A stretch of DNA of 64,000 nt from Neurospora intermedia. Taxonomy: Eukaryota; Ascomycota; Sordariomycetes; Sordariales; Sordariaceae. Of this stretch, positions 48,974-63,828 are shown piece by piece. The position numbers and the translations under genes are program-made. The DNA lies in assembly GCA_037102815.1 (NCBI GenBank), contig BTPP01000007.1, positions 2,356,001 to 2,420,000 on the forward strand, given 5' to 3'. Position 1 is the first letter of the stretch; each line of letters begins with the position of its first letter. The notes beneath the pieces are model-generated. The model was given only the letters and a program-made list of their open reading frames with translations. It was not told the origin of the DNA and did no database searches.

Positions 48974-50139
48974 TCAAGCTCCTGGTCGCGTGTAGTCCAA
49001 AGCACGCACACGCCTCCAAACTTCTCTGATCGTTCTCTCTTGCCCTTCACGTGCTGTCTCCCCTTCAGACGGCCCTGCAGGTCGGACGACAAGGTATAAC
49101 CGGCTACCCAGCTTCACGTCTGGTATTTCTGCCGTTGCCCAATCTTCAGGCGGGTTTGCCGAGGTTATCAGACCTCCAGCCTCCTGCAGGATCGCTATAC
49201 CTGCCGCCACATCCCTAAGCCCGTCCCATTCTTGTTAGTCAACACTTCCAAGTCAATAACTGTGAGCAGGCAAAAATATTGTACGTACCATTCCCAGCAC
49301 CCTCCTTCCCACCAGATGTCAAAAGAACCCATTGCCGTGTAAGCGAGATCCAGGGTCGCGCTGTTTCGGTGTCAGGACTTCGTAGACCAGAACCAACAAG
49401 AGGGGATACTGGGTATAAGAGTGACTTACCTTCCCAAACTTCTAACACCATGCACCATTCCTCCCTTCCCGCCTCGGCCCCCAACCTCGGCAGCCATATT
49501 AACGAAACTCTCCACCTTTCGGTACAAATTCCCCTCTGGCCTGTCCTTCCGATCCTTGCCCCATTCACAGCTAAACACACAACCCCGCGGTGCGTTCTTC
49601 GGCATCGGCTGCCTCACCAGCGGCAACCGTTGTGTCTCATTAAGCCAAGCACCCCGCCCTTTGCAGGCCGTGAAAAGTTGGCCAAGCATCGGCGCGCATA
49701 TGACTCCTATTACCGGTGTGCCATCGACGAGAAAGGCGATGGAGACGCAGAACATGGGGAAGAGATGGGTATAATTGACCGTGCCGTCAAGGGGGTCGAC
49801 GACCCATGTTGGAGTCGTATGGGTGACGAGGTAGGGGCGCGTGGACTGGGACGATTTCGCGTAGGTCTCTTCCCCAATGAAGTCGTGGGAGGGATAGCGT
49901 GTATTGATGGCAGATTTGATGAAAGCTTCGACGTCTTCGTCGGTTTGGGTCACAATATCGACAGCGGAGTCCTTTTCGGTGAACTCTTGGGTTGTGGATT
50001 CCTTGTCGTGGTTGGCATTGTTGTTGCTGAATCGCAAGCGGGCAGCTTCCATGAGGAGGTTACCTGCATCTTTTCCGAGTTGGACGGCAAAAGTGTAGAT
50101 TTCGTCGAGCTCAGCCGCTGTTGTTGTTCTTGATGTCAT
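48974..50139 (-). CDS. qa-x: qa-x/QUTG, inositol monophosphatase-like protein of the quinate cluster
   Basis: Member of the inositol monophosphatase family (Mg-dependent, Li-sensitive phosphatases) found in fungal quinate clusters; it is induced with them but its substrate is not established. Exons are 50139-49430, 49360-49289 and 49214-48974, all GT-AG, giving 340 residues. Metal and phosphate motifs are present: GEETYA (residues 89-94), WVVDPLDGTVNYTH (112-125) and, spanning the second splice, CWEW joined to DVAAGIAI, the WD-x-AAG motif. The 72-bp middle exon carries the LAYTAMGSFDIWWEGG segment. It lies tail to tail with jip5 and divergent from qa-2, so it can share the qa-2 promoter region and its qa-1F sites. 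Confidence 0.93.
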
Positions 50140-50849
50140 GGCTGCTGAATACTGATATCGAAGGAGGGAATGAAGCACACATACTCCCAAGCCTTAGGTG
50201 TTGTCGGTAGAGTCCTTGGCAAGCAGTCGCTGGTGTCAAGGGAAAAGCCGAATAGCAAGAGTGAGTTGAAACATCTCCATTCTGACCTACTCTGTCACTC
50301 CTCAGCATATGCTGTTCCATGGGCGAACAAGGTGGGCAGGGGCGGGCTTGATTCCGCCTCCGGCACCTTACTTAGAACCGTTGGAAAGCGAAGAACGTCT
50401 AGGTTGGCCTCCCGCCGAGCTCATTCGACGGACCGGCATCGGTGGAACTTCGGTGATCATTAACGCGAGGTCCCACTTCCCTGACTTGTCCAAGGTGGTG
50501 AATACTTCATCGATTGTCTGCATTGCACGGATGTTCCATCAACTACACTATTATCAGGTTCAATCAAGCACCGTGTACCAGCTCAGCTTGCTACGCGCAG
50601 TGTGTACCCTTTCCGCTATATGAATGGTCATCTATTTCCTACGGATACCAGCAGCTTCTTGCGGCCCATGTGCAGACGAACTCTCTCATTGATGGACTTT
50701 TGCTGGGTAAAACGTTCGCCCATCAACGGATGAGTCTTTAACCAGCCGAAAAGAGGTGATGCACGGGTAGTCGAAGATCTCGGTAAAGCCATAAGCTGAC
50801 AGCTTCCCCACCCTTAGGTACCATATTTTTCTACATATGCCTTTTTGTT

Positions 50850-50865
50850 GGATAAATCCTAACCC
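50850..50865 (+). promoter_or_regulatory. Weak candidate qa-1F binding site
   Basis: Matches 13 of 16 positions of the Neurospora activator consensus GGRTAARYRYTTATCC (consensus from memory). The left half GGATAA is perfect and the right half is degenerate. Confidence 0.35.
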
Positions 50866-51114
50866 TTGCTTGGTGGCTCAAGGATTAACGACTTGCACGA
50901 CCTCAGCCACTCAACCGGAGGTATCATGTAAGAGAACACTAAACCAATACAGCCTCTTCACCACTCCGTACGTTCCAATCGTGCAGATCGAAGACGGGGG
51001 GTTCTCGTCCATTAATCCAAGGTGCAATGGCAGAAGCAGAAAACGAACCCATGACGGCCTTTCGAATGGTCATCAGTGCAGTGACGAGCAATGTCACGGA
51101 AGCGGAGCGGGGAC

Positions 51115-51130
51115 GGGTAATCACTCATCC
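51115..51130 (+). promoter_or_regulatory. Candidate qa-1F binding site upstream of qa-2
   Basis: Reads gggtaatcactcatcc, 14 of 16 positions of GGRTAARYRYTTATCC, about 205 bp before the qa-2 ATG. Both half-sites are recognisable. Confidence 0.6.
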
Positions 51131-51335
51131 GCTCGTCATGCAGACAACTTGTCCGTGTATCAGAGATGGGCATGATGAGGGAACCCGTAATTGACAACAA
51201 AACATAAACACATCTCAATTCGACCTTCTGGCCTGTGAGTTGTTAGGTATAGTGCGGCGGCATCTTTCAGACGCATTCCCTGTTGCGCCCATGTCCCACA
51301 AGCCCATCGCACCCAACCACAGGTACCAAGCACAA

Positions 51336-51857
51336 ATGGTGTCCCGCCGTCACATTCTCCTCATCAATGGCCCCAATCTCAACCTCCTCGGCACCCGGGA
51401 GCCCCAAATCTACGGCTCAACAACCCTCCATGACATTGAGCAAGCCTCCCAGACTCTGGCGTTCTCGCTAGGTCTTCGTCTTACAACCTTCCAGTCCAAC
51501 CATGAAGGAGCCATCATCGACCGTATCCATCAAGCAGCGGGATTCTTCCCGTCTCCACCGTCACCGTCGCCGTCAAGTGCCGCAACCACGACGGAAGCAG
51601 GAGTGGGTCCCGAAGACAAAGTGTCGGCCATCATCATTAACCCCGGCGCTTATACGCACACGAGTATAGGCATCCGCGACGCGCTTCTGGGGACAGGAAT
51701 TCCGTTTGTGGAGGTTCACGTGTCGAATGTGCATGCGAGAGAGGCGTTCAGACATCATAGTCACTTGAGTGACAAGGCGGTGGCAGTCATTTGCGGTTTG
51801 GGGCCGTTTGGGTATAGTGCTGCGCTGGAGTTTCTTGGGAGACACATGAAGTTTTGA
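51336..51857 (+). CDS. qa-2: qa-2/QUTE, catabolic 3-dehydroquinase (type II)
   Basis: Dehydrates 3-dehydroquinate to 3-dehydroshikimate, the shared second step of quinate use. It is a type II enzyme: [19 protein letters not shown] at the N-terminus, the catalytic loop with [22 protein letters not shown], then [18 protein letters not shown] start at the ATG at 51336 ([12 protein letters not shown]), which gives 173 residues, the length I remember for Neurospora QA-2; an in-frame ATG at 51291 would add 15 residues. A Pro/Ser-rich insertion of about 27 residues (from [12 protein letters not shown]) sits after the first catalytic loop and is not found in bacterial relatives. There is no intron. 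The functional unit of the family is a dodecamer. Confidence 0.95.
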   Translation: MVSRRHILLINGPNLNLLGTREPQIYGSTTLHDIEQASQTLAFSLGLRLTTFQSNHEGAIIDRIHQAAGFFPSPPSPSPSSAATTTEAGVGPEDKVSAIIINPGAYTHTSIGIRDALLGTGIPFVEVHVSNVHAREAFRHHSHLSDKAVAVICGLGPFGYSAALEFLGRHMKF

Positions 51858-52419
51858 GAACGTGATTGGGGTGGGATGCTAATCTTCAACGTCCAAGTTG
51901 GCACCTGTATACACAAGATGACGCTGGTCATCTAAAATCTGTGATATCAGGTGGCGTTGATGGCATTGTAGCAGCTTACGTCTAGTCTATGAGGTTATGA
52001 TGAAGCGTCGGATTGAATGCTCAAAGTTTAGGATCTCTCTTGCCTGGATCCACACCGAAGAAGGGCAGTCTAAAAAACATGGGACAGCATGCTTTCATGT
52101 CAGGAATTGTAGCCCTATTAATGTAGAGCCTGGATGTATATTGTCTTCCACCCGTCTAAGATGATACTACAGTCAGGGTCTAGAAGAAACTGAGATGAAG
52201 AAATCATGTTTGAATGAAATGAAAAATAAAAAAACATGGGCTCAAGAGAATTATGTCACCGACTCCTGATACACGTGCCAGTCTCCGATCTGTAATCCAA
52301 CGTACCAAGAGAAAACGAAAAGAAAAAAAGAAAAAAAGAAAAAAAGAACCCTGCAATTTGTATGGAGTAGAGTCAGTCTATAACGATAAACCAAGTAGTA
52401 AGAACCGCGAGCGTTGAAT
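51858..52419. other. Convergent 3' region between qa-2 and qa-4
   Basis: 3' ends of both genes. It has an imperfect aaaaag repeat at about 52315-52348. No gene seen. Confidence 0.5.
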
Positions 52420-53499
52420 TTACAACGAAGCAGAGACTCGGGGCGTCGTTACCAATGGCCCCTCCACCGGTATCCTCAGGTCTTGCACCAACTTGGCCCA
52501 CGAGATAGCGCCTCTCATGGCAAGTTCCTCCGGCACTTCAGGTCCCTCCTCAGACATTCTGCGGTTGAAAAGCTCTAAACTGACCCAACCCTCGAAACCA
52601 ATGCCGTGGAAGAAGGCTCGAGCAACCTCCTTCACGGGAAGATACGCACCATATTCTGTTTCGCCGTAGAACAGTCTACAATTGCGCGACCAGCTCATCC
52701 TCGCCGGCTGCTCTGGATTGTAATACGGGTGGCCGGGCAGTAGTGGCTTGCTCAGCCTCTCGGCGTCAACCACCTGGACGTAGAAGACTTTGGAGACATC
52801 CACGCGCGAGACCAAGTTGGCGATGGACTTCCTGACTGCCTCTTTTGCGTTGGGCGTCCTACCGCTAGGAGATGTAGGGTCGGCATAGATGCGGCCGAGG
52901 ATGTTGAAGGTGTCAAGGCAGATGCCAAAGTTGGGGCGGTCAACGCGTTGTACAATGTCCCAGCAGCGCTCCCAGAGATCAACACGGGTGCTCCAGCAAA
53001 GACTCTCGTAGGCAAAGCGGATAGGGGGCAAAGCTTGAGCTCCAATATCGGCCACCTTGCAAAGATCTGAGACAATCAGGTCGAGGTTGTCACTGACTTG
53101 GTTGGCAGGGAGGAAGTTGGCTGGGATCTGAATGATGTCGGTCTGAAGCTCATGAGCGAGCTCAATCCATAGTGCTAGCTTCTCCAGACGACGCTCATGT
53201 TCTGTCCTGTCGTTAAGGCCGTCGTAGTGCATGAAAGGCTGGAGGCAGACGACCTCAAGCCCCCTGGCTTGACACATTTGGAGAATATGACGAGCAGCGG
53301 CTATCTGAGCTTCGACAAAAGGGCCTTCGGGAGAAGGACACCCGTTCGACAAATGCTCTGCAACGTCGACCAGATCCTCATAAAAAAGCTCGATACCGAG
53401 ATAGCCGTATCGTTGAGCGGCATCAAGCTTGCTGTCCAAAGAGTGGCCGGCAAAGCAGCGCCCTAGGGACATGGAACTAATGGCTAGCTTTGATGGCAT
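52420..53499 (-). CDS. qa-4: qa-4/QUTC, 3-dehydroshikimate dehydratase
   Basis: Converts 3-dehydroshikimate to protocatechuate, which then enters the beta-ketoadipate pathway. Single exon, 359 residues from an ATG, with no signal peptide, so cytosolic. It belongs to the AP-endonuclease-2/xylose-isomerase TIM-barrel group: LGIELFYEDL (second strand), VVCLQPFMHYDGL, FAYESLCWS, GICLDTFN and the metal-binding VQVVDAE can be seen in order, ending in GFEGWVSLELFNRR with the last metal-ligand Glu. It is transcribed divergently from qa-3 across a 1.9-kb gap and converges with qa-2. Confidence 0.95.
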   Translation of the reverse strand: MPSKLAISSMSLGRCFAGHSLDSKLDAAQRYGYLGIELFYEDLVDVAEHLSNGCPSPEGPFVEAQIAAARHILQMCQARGLEVVCLQPFMHYDGLNDRTEHERRLEKLALWIELAHELQTDIIQIPANFLPANQVSDNLDLIVSDLCKVADIGAQALPPIRFAYESLCWSTRVDLWERCWDIVQRVDRPNFGICLDTFNILGRIYADPTSPSGRTPNAKEAVRKSIANLVSRVDVSKVFYVQVVDAERLSKPLLPGHPYYNPEQPARMSWSRNCRLFYGETEYGAYLPVKEVARAFFHGIGFEGWVSLELFNRRMSEEGPEVPEELAMRGAISWAKLVQDLRIPVEGPLVTTPRVSASL

Positions 53500-55435
53500 G
53501 GTGAAAGGCTCAGCGAAGTGGGTGTATTGATGGGTCTTGAGGATAGAAGAAAAAAACAGCCGGTGTTGTTGGTGGGGGGATCCTGGAGAAATAAGAGATG
53601 ATGAGACGGGTTCTTGATATTGAGGTGAGATAGTGTCCTTGAAGAACTGTTTATCACCTCGGTGTCCTTGAGCTTGTATCGTGAAATGGTGAGAAAATAA
53701 AGCACCAAGGTAGTCACAGGATGTGCCCCATTAATATGGGAAGTGAAGACAATGAGGAAGCAGTTGGGGTTTTCCAAGATTTAATTTGACCTTCTCTTGG
53801 TCTCATTCGATACGGCAAGCGTTCCTGCGACCAAGACTCGAACATAACTCCGCAAGCGGCCAGCCGTCTCCCGTCCTGGATCTTCAGATGACTAGGGGTA
53901 TCAAGGCACTTTCATCTCCCATAGGAGGTGTGATAAAAACGCCGTGGCGGTGTATTGCAGATGTTGAGGATGTCATCGCTTCGGTCTGCGAAGAATCGGC
54001 CAACAACCGCAACGATAACGGATGTAAACGGTGAACCGCGGGATGGAAGCCGAAGTTTTCTCAGCGGAATAAAGCATCAACGGGTGGGCCGAAGGTAAGC
54101 GACCTATGAGCGTTTCACAAGATTTAGCATCTCTTCAACGATCAGATGGCCTCGAATGTTGACGGTCTTGGATGACGGGACGAGACATCTTCCACCCTTG
54201 CGTGTTAAACACTTAGCCGGCCGTCCCGCAGTTGACAGCCTCTCAAGACAGGCACCTCGCTGGCCAGCTTGTATCGAGATCCAGTCAAAGTACCTCGGAT
54301 TCATATGGGAAGGGACTTTGACAGATGAAACACGGAACACCGAATCCTTCCGTGTAATGGTGCAACCTGCGAGTACCGGTCTCCCAGTCAGCTGTCTCAT
54401 CGAATGGCAAACTATTATGGGAAGCCACTTGGTGATACCGCAGCTATGCAACAATTTAGATTATGGTGCGTTGCTCCGTCTAGATAAATATGATTGAAAG
54501 TCAACAGTGAGTGAATGTAGGTATAACTAAAACAACGACTCCAAGTGGCTGGCCCAGGTCTAGAACTTCGACAGTTAACTATATGCTCTATAACTTACCT
54601 GGGCTGTGATTTTGGCTCCCAGGTAAGATTCTATACCGCGAATTCGCGTCTTTTCCGGGATAATGTCAATTGGACCGGTGGACACTGAGAAGAAGCTGCG
54701 TAAAATCGGCCGCCACAACGCTTTCCGTTGGCAAAGGTCGAGATACCAAAAAGAATCGGACGAAGATAACGATAGCTGACATGCCTTGTGGGCCCGTCAC
54801 ATCAAAATGTCTGGGAGCCGAGAACATGAGTTTTGTGCATACGTTAAGAGCAAGCCAGCCGTTGGGTGCCCAGGAAAAAGGGGGGGCGTGACAATCTGCT
54901 GGGTAAGTGTTTAAGCGGTAGGGCCGCTCCAGTTTGGGACAGACTACCCAAATCGGTACAGTACCTAGCAATCCCCGCAACAGACAGGTACCCGGAAGTG
55001 TTCAGATCTTCCGAGGCTGTTGAAGAGAGCTCTTCCTTCTAAATCACTGAAATCCCCAGAGCATGCCAAAAGGCAAAACGCTCATCCTTAATCTTTTCCC
55101 TTATGCAGGACCACTCCGGACCACTAGGCAGCCCCAGCTTCCCCAAACCCCCGAGGACATTCGAGCGTTCTCATTCATCCTCCTCCACGAAGTACTTTGT
55201 TACGATGGAGATGCTTAGTCGGATTGAACCCTGTCAACTCCACGCGCCCAAGTAGTAATGAAAATGGGGGAATAACTTATAGCCACGCCTTATGGCATCT
55301 CTCTCCCGCGTTAGACGATCTCGGGAATTCCTTAGGCTCTCTTTATTTTCCTTCCGTTTCTCTGTCGAATCTTGATTTTCGAGGGACTGTGACTTCTCCT
55401 CGCCAGATACACCACACAACCAAGCACATATCACC
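53500..55435. promoter_or_regulatory. Divergent promoter region of qa-4 and qa-3
   Basis: 1.9 kb with no recognisable gene, the longest gap in the cluster. One good activator-site candidate lies at 54901-54916. Frames on both strands here are short and show no domain. Confidence 0.55.
54901..54916 (+). promoter_or_regulatory. Candidate qa-1F binding site upstream of qa-3
   Basis: Reads gggtaagtgtttaagc, 14 of 16 positions of GGRTAARYRYTTATCC; the two mismatches are near the right end. It lies about 520 bp before the qa-3 ATG. Confidence 0.55.
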
Positions 55436-56530
55436 ATGTCGACAGCAACCACCACAACATCGGCGACGACCACGATGTCGGTCGTCCAGCCCCGACAGCA
55501 AGAGCTCCTCCACCTCACCAGCACACCCGACATCACCCCCTACACCAGACATGGCTATCTCTTCGGCCAAAAACTCGCGGCCTCCATGTCCCCTCTCCTC
55601 CACTCCATCGTTTACTCCCACCTCTCTCTCAACTGGGCCCAACTTCGTCTCGACTCCCCATCTATACCACTCTTCCTCCAGCTGGCCCAGCACCCAGACT
55701 TCTACGGCGCCTCTGTGACCATGCCTCACAAAGTGGCCATCATCCCGCACCTTGACCACCTGACTCCCGAATGTCGCGACGTCGGCGCCTGCAATACCCT
55801 ATTTCTCAAAACCGACCCAGCCACCGGCCGTCGCCTGTACTGCGGCGCCAACACCGACGTGATTGGCGTGCGCGAGAGCTTCGTTCAAAATGTCTCTGAC
55901 CCCGCCCGCGTGTACGAGAGCCGGCCGGCACTGGTAATTGGCGGCGGCGGCGCGGCACGATCGGCCGTGTACGCGCTGCACAAGTGGCTCGGCGCGACGG
56001 ACATCTACCTCGTGAACCGGGACAAGAGCGAGGTAGACGCGGTCATTGCCGAGTGCACGGAGCGCGGGTACGGCGATCGCCTGGTGCATGTGGCGAGCGT
56101 GGAGCAGGCTGAAGGCTTGGAGGGGCCGGGGGCGATAGTTGCTTGCATTCCGGATTTCCCGCCTAAGACGGAGAAGGAGATATTGGCGAGGAGGATCGTC
56201 GAGACGTTCTTGATGAAGGAGGAGAAGGGTGCTATGCTGGAGATGTGCTATAACCCTAGCCCGTATACCGAGTTGGGAGCGTTGGCGGAGCACGAGGGGT
56301 GGCAGGTTATCTTGGGCACGGAGGCTTTGATTTGGCAGGGGATTGAGCAGGTATGTATCCGTCCTGAGCTTAAAGTGCACTGTGGAGGACAACTCAACTG
56401 ATCTCTCACCCCCTTTGTTCTGCAGGACAAGTATTGGACCGGTCGTACAAATGAGGAACTTCCCATTCAACAGATCAAGGAAGTCATTGCTGCGAAATTG
56501 GCGGAAGCCTCCAAATCGCACACCGGTTGA
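55436..56530 (+). CDS. qa-3: qa-3/QUTB, quinate/shikimate dehydrogenase
   Basis: NAD-dependent oxidation of quinate to 3-dehydroquinate (and shikimate to dehydroshikimate). It is shikimate-dehydrogenase-like: substrate domain with [24 protein letters not shown] (catalytic Lys) and GACNTL, then the Rossmann motif [15 protein letters not shown]. Exon 1 is 55436-56350 and exon 2 is 56426-56530, with a 75-bp GT-AG intron (donor gtatgt, acceptor tgcag), giving 339 residues. The spliced tail reads [19 protein letters not shown] and continues to a stop in well-behaved coding sequence. If the intron is retained, the frame ends 16 codons after the donor and gives 321 residues, which I believe is the length recorded for Neurospora QA-3. 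I favour the spliced form. The Thr-rich first 14 residues are unstructured. Confidence 0.9.
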
Positions 56531-57086
56531 GATAACAGGGTCTTCTAAACATGTAAAACGACAGTGGAATGGAAACAGGGTCGCTGTACAGATCGGGGTG
56601 TGACATCGGTTGTGATAGAAATAGTAAATCTTCGTTTTAACACTGCCAGCTTTACAAACATTGTTTCGTGCAAAGACATCACGATGTCGGAGTGTTGCAA
56701 TGTGGGGATGTCTTGTCAAAAGCAAAGGCACCCGTTGCCCAATCGCAAACAGAAAAACTCGGTGGCTCTACAAGAGTGAAGCAAGAATCTCCTTGACCAC
56801 GGGACAGACCAAGATATGCGGGAGACAATCAAAACACAGTGCAGTAAAAAGGAAAGGATACTTGTAGAAACTCAATAGTGTGCTTCAGACAACGCAACTG
56901 TAAACTCCCGCTTTGTAGCTGTCATCGCATCAGCCTCTTCAACCTCGGGCAAGAAAGTCAAGTAATTACAACAAAGGTATCGCCCACATTCCAAGCATAA
57001 CATCGTATCCACGGCGGCTGGCTGCCGCAGCTCGCAACGCCCCTGGTCATATTCAAGCACCCTGAAAGCAAGGCAAATTGCAGACC
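56531..57086. other. Convergent 3' region between qa-3 and qa-y
   Basis: 3' ends of both genes; nothing recognisable besides them. Confidence 0.5.
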
Positions 57087-58700
57087 TTAGACTGCATTCT
57101 CGGTCTGTGTCACCCTGTCCTTGTCGTCCAGCGACGACGACTCCTCTCGCTCTGGATTTCTGTCGAAGTTGAGCTCGGCCATGAGATTCTTGTTGGCATT
57201 TTGAACGGGCTTGATTTCAAATAAGCGGTCCATGGCCTCGAGAGGGATCGATTTGGTCTCGGGTAAAAAGAAGTAGATGAACACAATCGATAGCAGCATG
57301 AGCGACGCAAAGAAGAAGTACACGCCGTACTCCATCTTGATGAACATTTGCGGCGTGAAACGAGAAATGATAAAGTTCCAGAACCAGTTATTGGCCGCGG
57401 CTGATGCCTGACCCAGGGACCGTGTGTTTTGGTCAAACATCTCTGAGTTGATGACCCAAGGTGTACCGTTCCATGAAGGGGTGTAGAAGGCAGTCCAGAG
57501 GTAGAAGAAGAAGATGGCTGCGATACCGCCAGAGGTCAGCTTTGCGTCTTCCGCCTTGTTCGACCCAGGATCAGCAATCTTGATGTAGGCTCCAATGAAC
57601 CACATGCACAGCGATCCGCCAGCCGCACCGATGAAGAGTATGCGGCGGCGACCAACAAGATCGACAAGCCACAGAAGCCAGATAATGGTGAGCACCATCT
57701 TGACGACGCCGAAGATGCCTGTTGTCAAGAAGCCGGTGTCGGTGCCAGTAATGCCGATGCTCCGGAATACGGTGGGGGAGTAATAGTTGATGGCATTGAT
57801 ACCACTCCCATTCTGCCAGAAAAAGAGCATGCCACCAAGAAAAAAGCGCCACTGGACCTTGCGCTGCTTGAGGGACAAAAACGGTTTCCAGAACCCATTG
57901 CCGACCTCTCGGGTATACCTTTCCAGGTCAGCGTCAATGAATGAAACCTCTTGCACGATGTATCTGTCGGTGGGTTCGAGGTTGCGTATCCAGCACAAGA
58001 CCTTCATTGCCTCTTCTCTCTTGCCATTGGCAAAAAGCCACCGTGGCGACTCGGGAATCCAGAAGCTGCCCAAGAACAAGAGGCCGGCGGGGATGAGCTG
58101 AACCGCGAAGGGAATTAGCCACTGCGACCTCGTTGGGGCCATTGTGGTGTTGACGCCGTAGTTGATCCAAAACCCGACCAGACCACCAATCTGCCAGCCG
58201 AGCTCGTAAATGCCGACAAGACGACCGCGAACGGCGGGAGGGGCAAGCTCTGAGATGTAAATGGGTACCATGTTGGAGGCACCTCCGACGCCGATTCCAG
58301 CCAGCACTCTGCCTGCGATAATCGGATCAATGCCTCGCCCCTGACCATCAGCAGCGAGCATGATGGCGGCGCCAATGATGAAGACGACGGAGAAGGCGAT
58401 TAGGGATTTGCGACGACCCAAGAAGTAACTAGTCGCATAAGCGAATAGACATCCGAAAAAGGCACCAGCTTGGTAAACGGATACAATGTTGGACTGAAGC
58501 AAGGCGAGAGCACTAGGTGTGTAAGAGGCGAAATCGAATTCCTTGGTGAAGGACGGCAGCGCAAGAGTAGTGCCAATGAAGGCAGAGTCATAGCCAATCA
58601 TGCACGAGGCAAAACTGGCAATCGCCGCGCATGTGTAGACGCGCCAGTTGTAAACGGCCTTTGGCGTTGGCCTATCTTCCTTGAGCGCAAGGAGAGTCAT
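57087..58700 (-). CDS. qa-y: qa-y/QUTD, quinate permease (MFS sugar-porter family)
   Basis: Plasma-membrane quinate/H+ importer. Single exon, 537 residues from the ATG at 58700 (MTLLALKEDRPTPKAVYNW), the length I remember for Neurospora QA-Y; the frame stays open upstream but without a better start. Twelve membrane spans fit the length. Sugar-porter signatures are present: GYDSAFIG in the first span, YFLGRRKSL after span 2, RVLAGIGVGGASNMVPIYI with ELAPPAVRGRLVG, PESPRWLF, then the WQNGSGINAINYYSP motif, VDLVGRRRILF and FLPETKSIPLE near the end. The C-terminal tail is acidic and Ser-rich (EREESSSLDDKD). It shares orientation with qa-1S. Confidence 0.96.
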   Translation of the reverse strand: MTLLALKEDRPTPKAVYNWRVYTCAAIASFASCMIGYDSAFIGTTLALPSFTKEFDFASYTPSALALLQSNIVSVYQAGAFFGCLFAYATSYFLGRRKSLIAFSVVFIIGAAIMLAADGQGRGIDPIIAGRVLAGIGVGGASNMVPIYISELAPPAVRGRLVGIYELGWQIGGLVGFWINYGVNTTMAPTRSQWLIPFAVQLIPAGLLFLGSFWIPESPRWLFANGKREEAMKVLCWIRNLEPTDRYIVQEVSFIDADLERYTREVGNGFWKPFLSLKQRKVQWRFFLGGMLFFWQNGSGINAINYYSPTVFRSIGITGTDTGFLTTGIFGVVKMVLTIIWLLWLVDLVGRRRILFIGAAGGSLCMWFIGAYIKIADPGSNKAEDAKLTSGGIAAIFFFYLWTAFYTPSWNGTPWVINSEMFDQNTRSLGQASAAANNWFWNFIISRFTPQMFIKMEYGVYFFFASLMLLSIVFIYFFLPETKSIPLEAMDRLFEIKPVQNANKNLMAELNFDRNPEREESSSLDDKDRVTQTENAV

Positions 58701-59831
58701 CTTGACGCGTCTAATGCCGATTGACAATATGACACAAGAGAAGGGGGGCCGGTGACGCGACCTCTCTTGCAAGGTGGACAAAGGGGGTGAGTGATGTGAA
58801 CGAGGAAAGAGGGCTGAATGTATCCTGGGATCTCTTTGCTGAAGTCGAGACGGCTCTCCTTTTGTAGAAAAGCAAATCTCAAGGGGTACCTATGAGTATT
58901 CGACTCATCCATGCGCATGGGAACCCACGCACTAAACTAGTCTTCCCTTCTCCATGGGGAATCTTGCCGTTAGCAACCATACCCCAGCCGCCCAACGAGC
59001 TAAGATCTGGCTGGTTGGTCTCCCCCGCAAGAGCCACACCAAACCTGCTATTCACAAGCGACCGGCACAATTACGGATCGTAACCCCAGAAAATCCAGAG
59101 TGCATGGCAACAGCCAAACCCCAGATGCCGGGACTCTTCGTGGCAAAGTGACTGCAGCTCATCGTCAGCGTCTCAGTGTCCAACCCCCGAGCTTCCCCGC
59201 ACTGAAGAAGTGAAGCTGATGAGTGTTGAGCCGGCAGCTGGCTGTCCAGTGCAACCCCTGCTCAACAACGACCCCACAAACCGCCGACGTGCTAGCGCAG
59301 AGTTTTTGGAGGGTAAGGATGAATGTATAACCGGGGGACGGCAGTGTCGACAACGGTGGTTGTTCAGCCCCTTCCATCTTCAACCTCTCGAGCCCCTTTA
59401 CGTGAGACAGCATGACTGGCCACGGTCGTAAACGTTAATACCGATGAGCCATCACATCTGAGAAGCTGCATCTCTGTGCATGAACGGAAAAGCCATTACC
59501 CAGCCAGCGCCTGGAAATTCGATACCCAGTATTCTTGAAACTGGAAGGTGTTGTCGAGGATATACATGTGAGGTGGATCGTACACCTCCTCCTCCTCCTC
59601 CCTCCAATTATCAGCGCCAAGTGTTCCCCTCAGCCGATCGCTTCACCGTGCTGTCGCGGTGCTGGTAGCCCATGCTTACAACAGAAGTGCCGGCTCCAGG
59701 ACCAAACACGGATCTGGGTTTAGTACTCCGAGCAAATCTTGTTGCTGTCCGCCCAAACCGGTCCGAGTTGTGCCCTAATGCCGACAGCCCGCCCCGAAAT
59801 CAAGACCGTGAGATCTTCATGTCTCTTTCTT
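58701..59831. promoter_or_regulatory. Upstream region of qa-y and 3' end of qa-1S
   Basis: 1.1 kb without a recognisable gene. It should hold the qa-y promoter. One weak activator-site candidate lies at 59486-59501. Confidence 0.5.
59486..59501 (-). promoter_or_regulatory. Weak candidate qa-1F binding site upstream of qa-y
   Basis: On the minus strand reads gggtaatggcttttcc, 13 of 16 positions of GGRTAARYRYTTATCC. It is about 790 bp upstream of the qa-y ATG. Confidence 0.35.

Positions 59832-63828
<3,997 letters not shown>

Larger units (their letters stand above)
50140..51335. promoter_or_regulatory. Divergent promoter region of qa-x and qa-2
   Basis: 1.2 kb between the two start codons, without a gene of its own. 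It contains two candidate activator sites, listed separately. Confidence 0.6.

Noticed and set aside
59310-59325. Possible activator site gggtaagg... upstream of qa-y
   Set aside because: Only 11 of 16 consensus positions match and the right half-site is absent.
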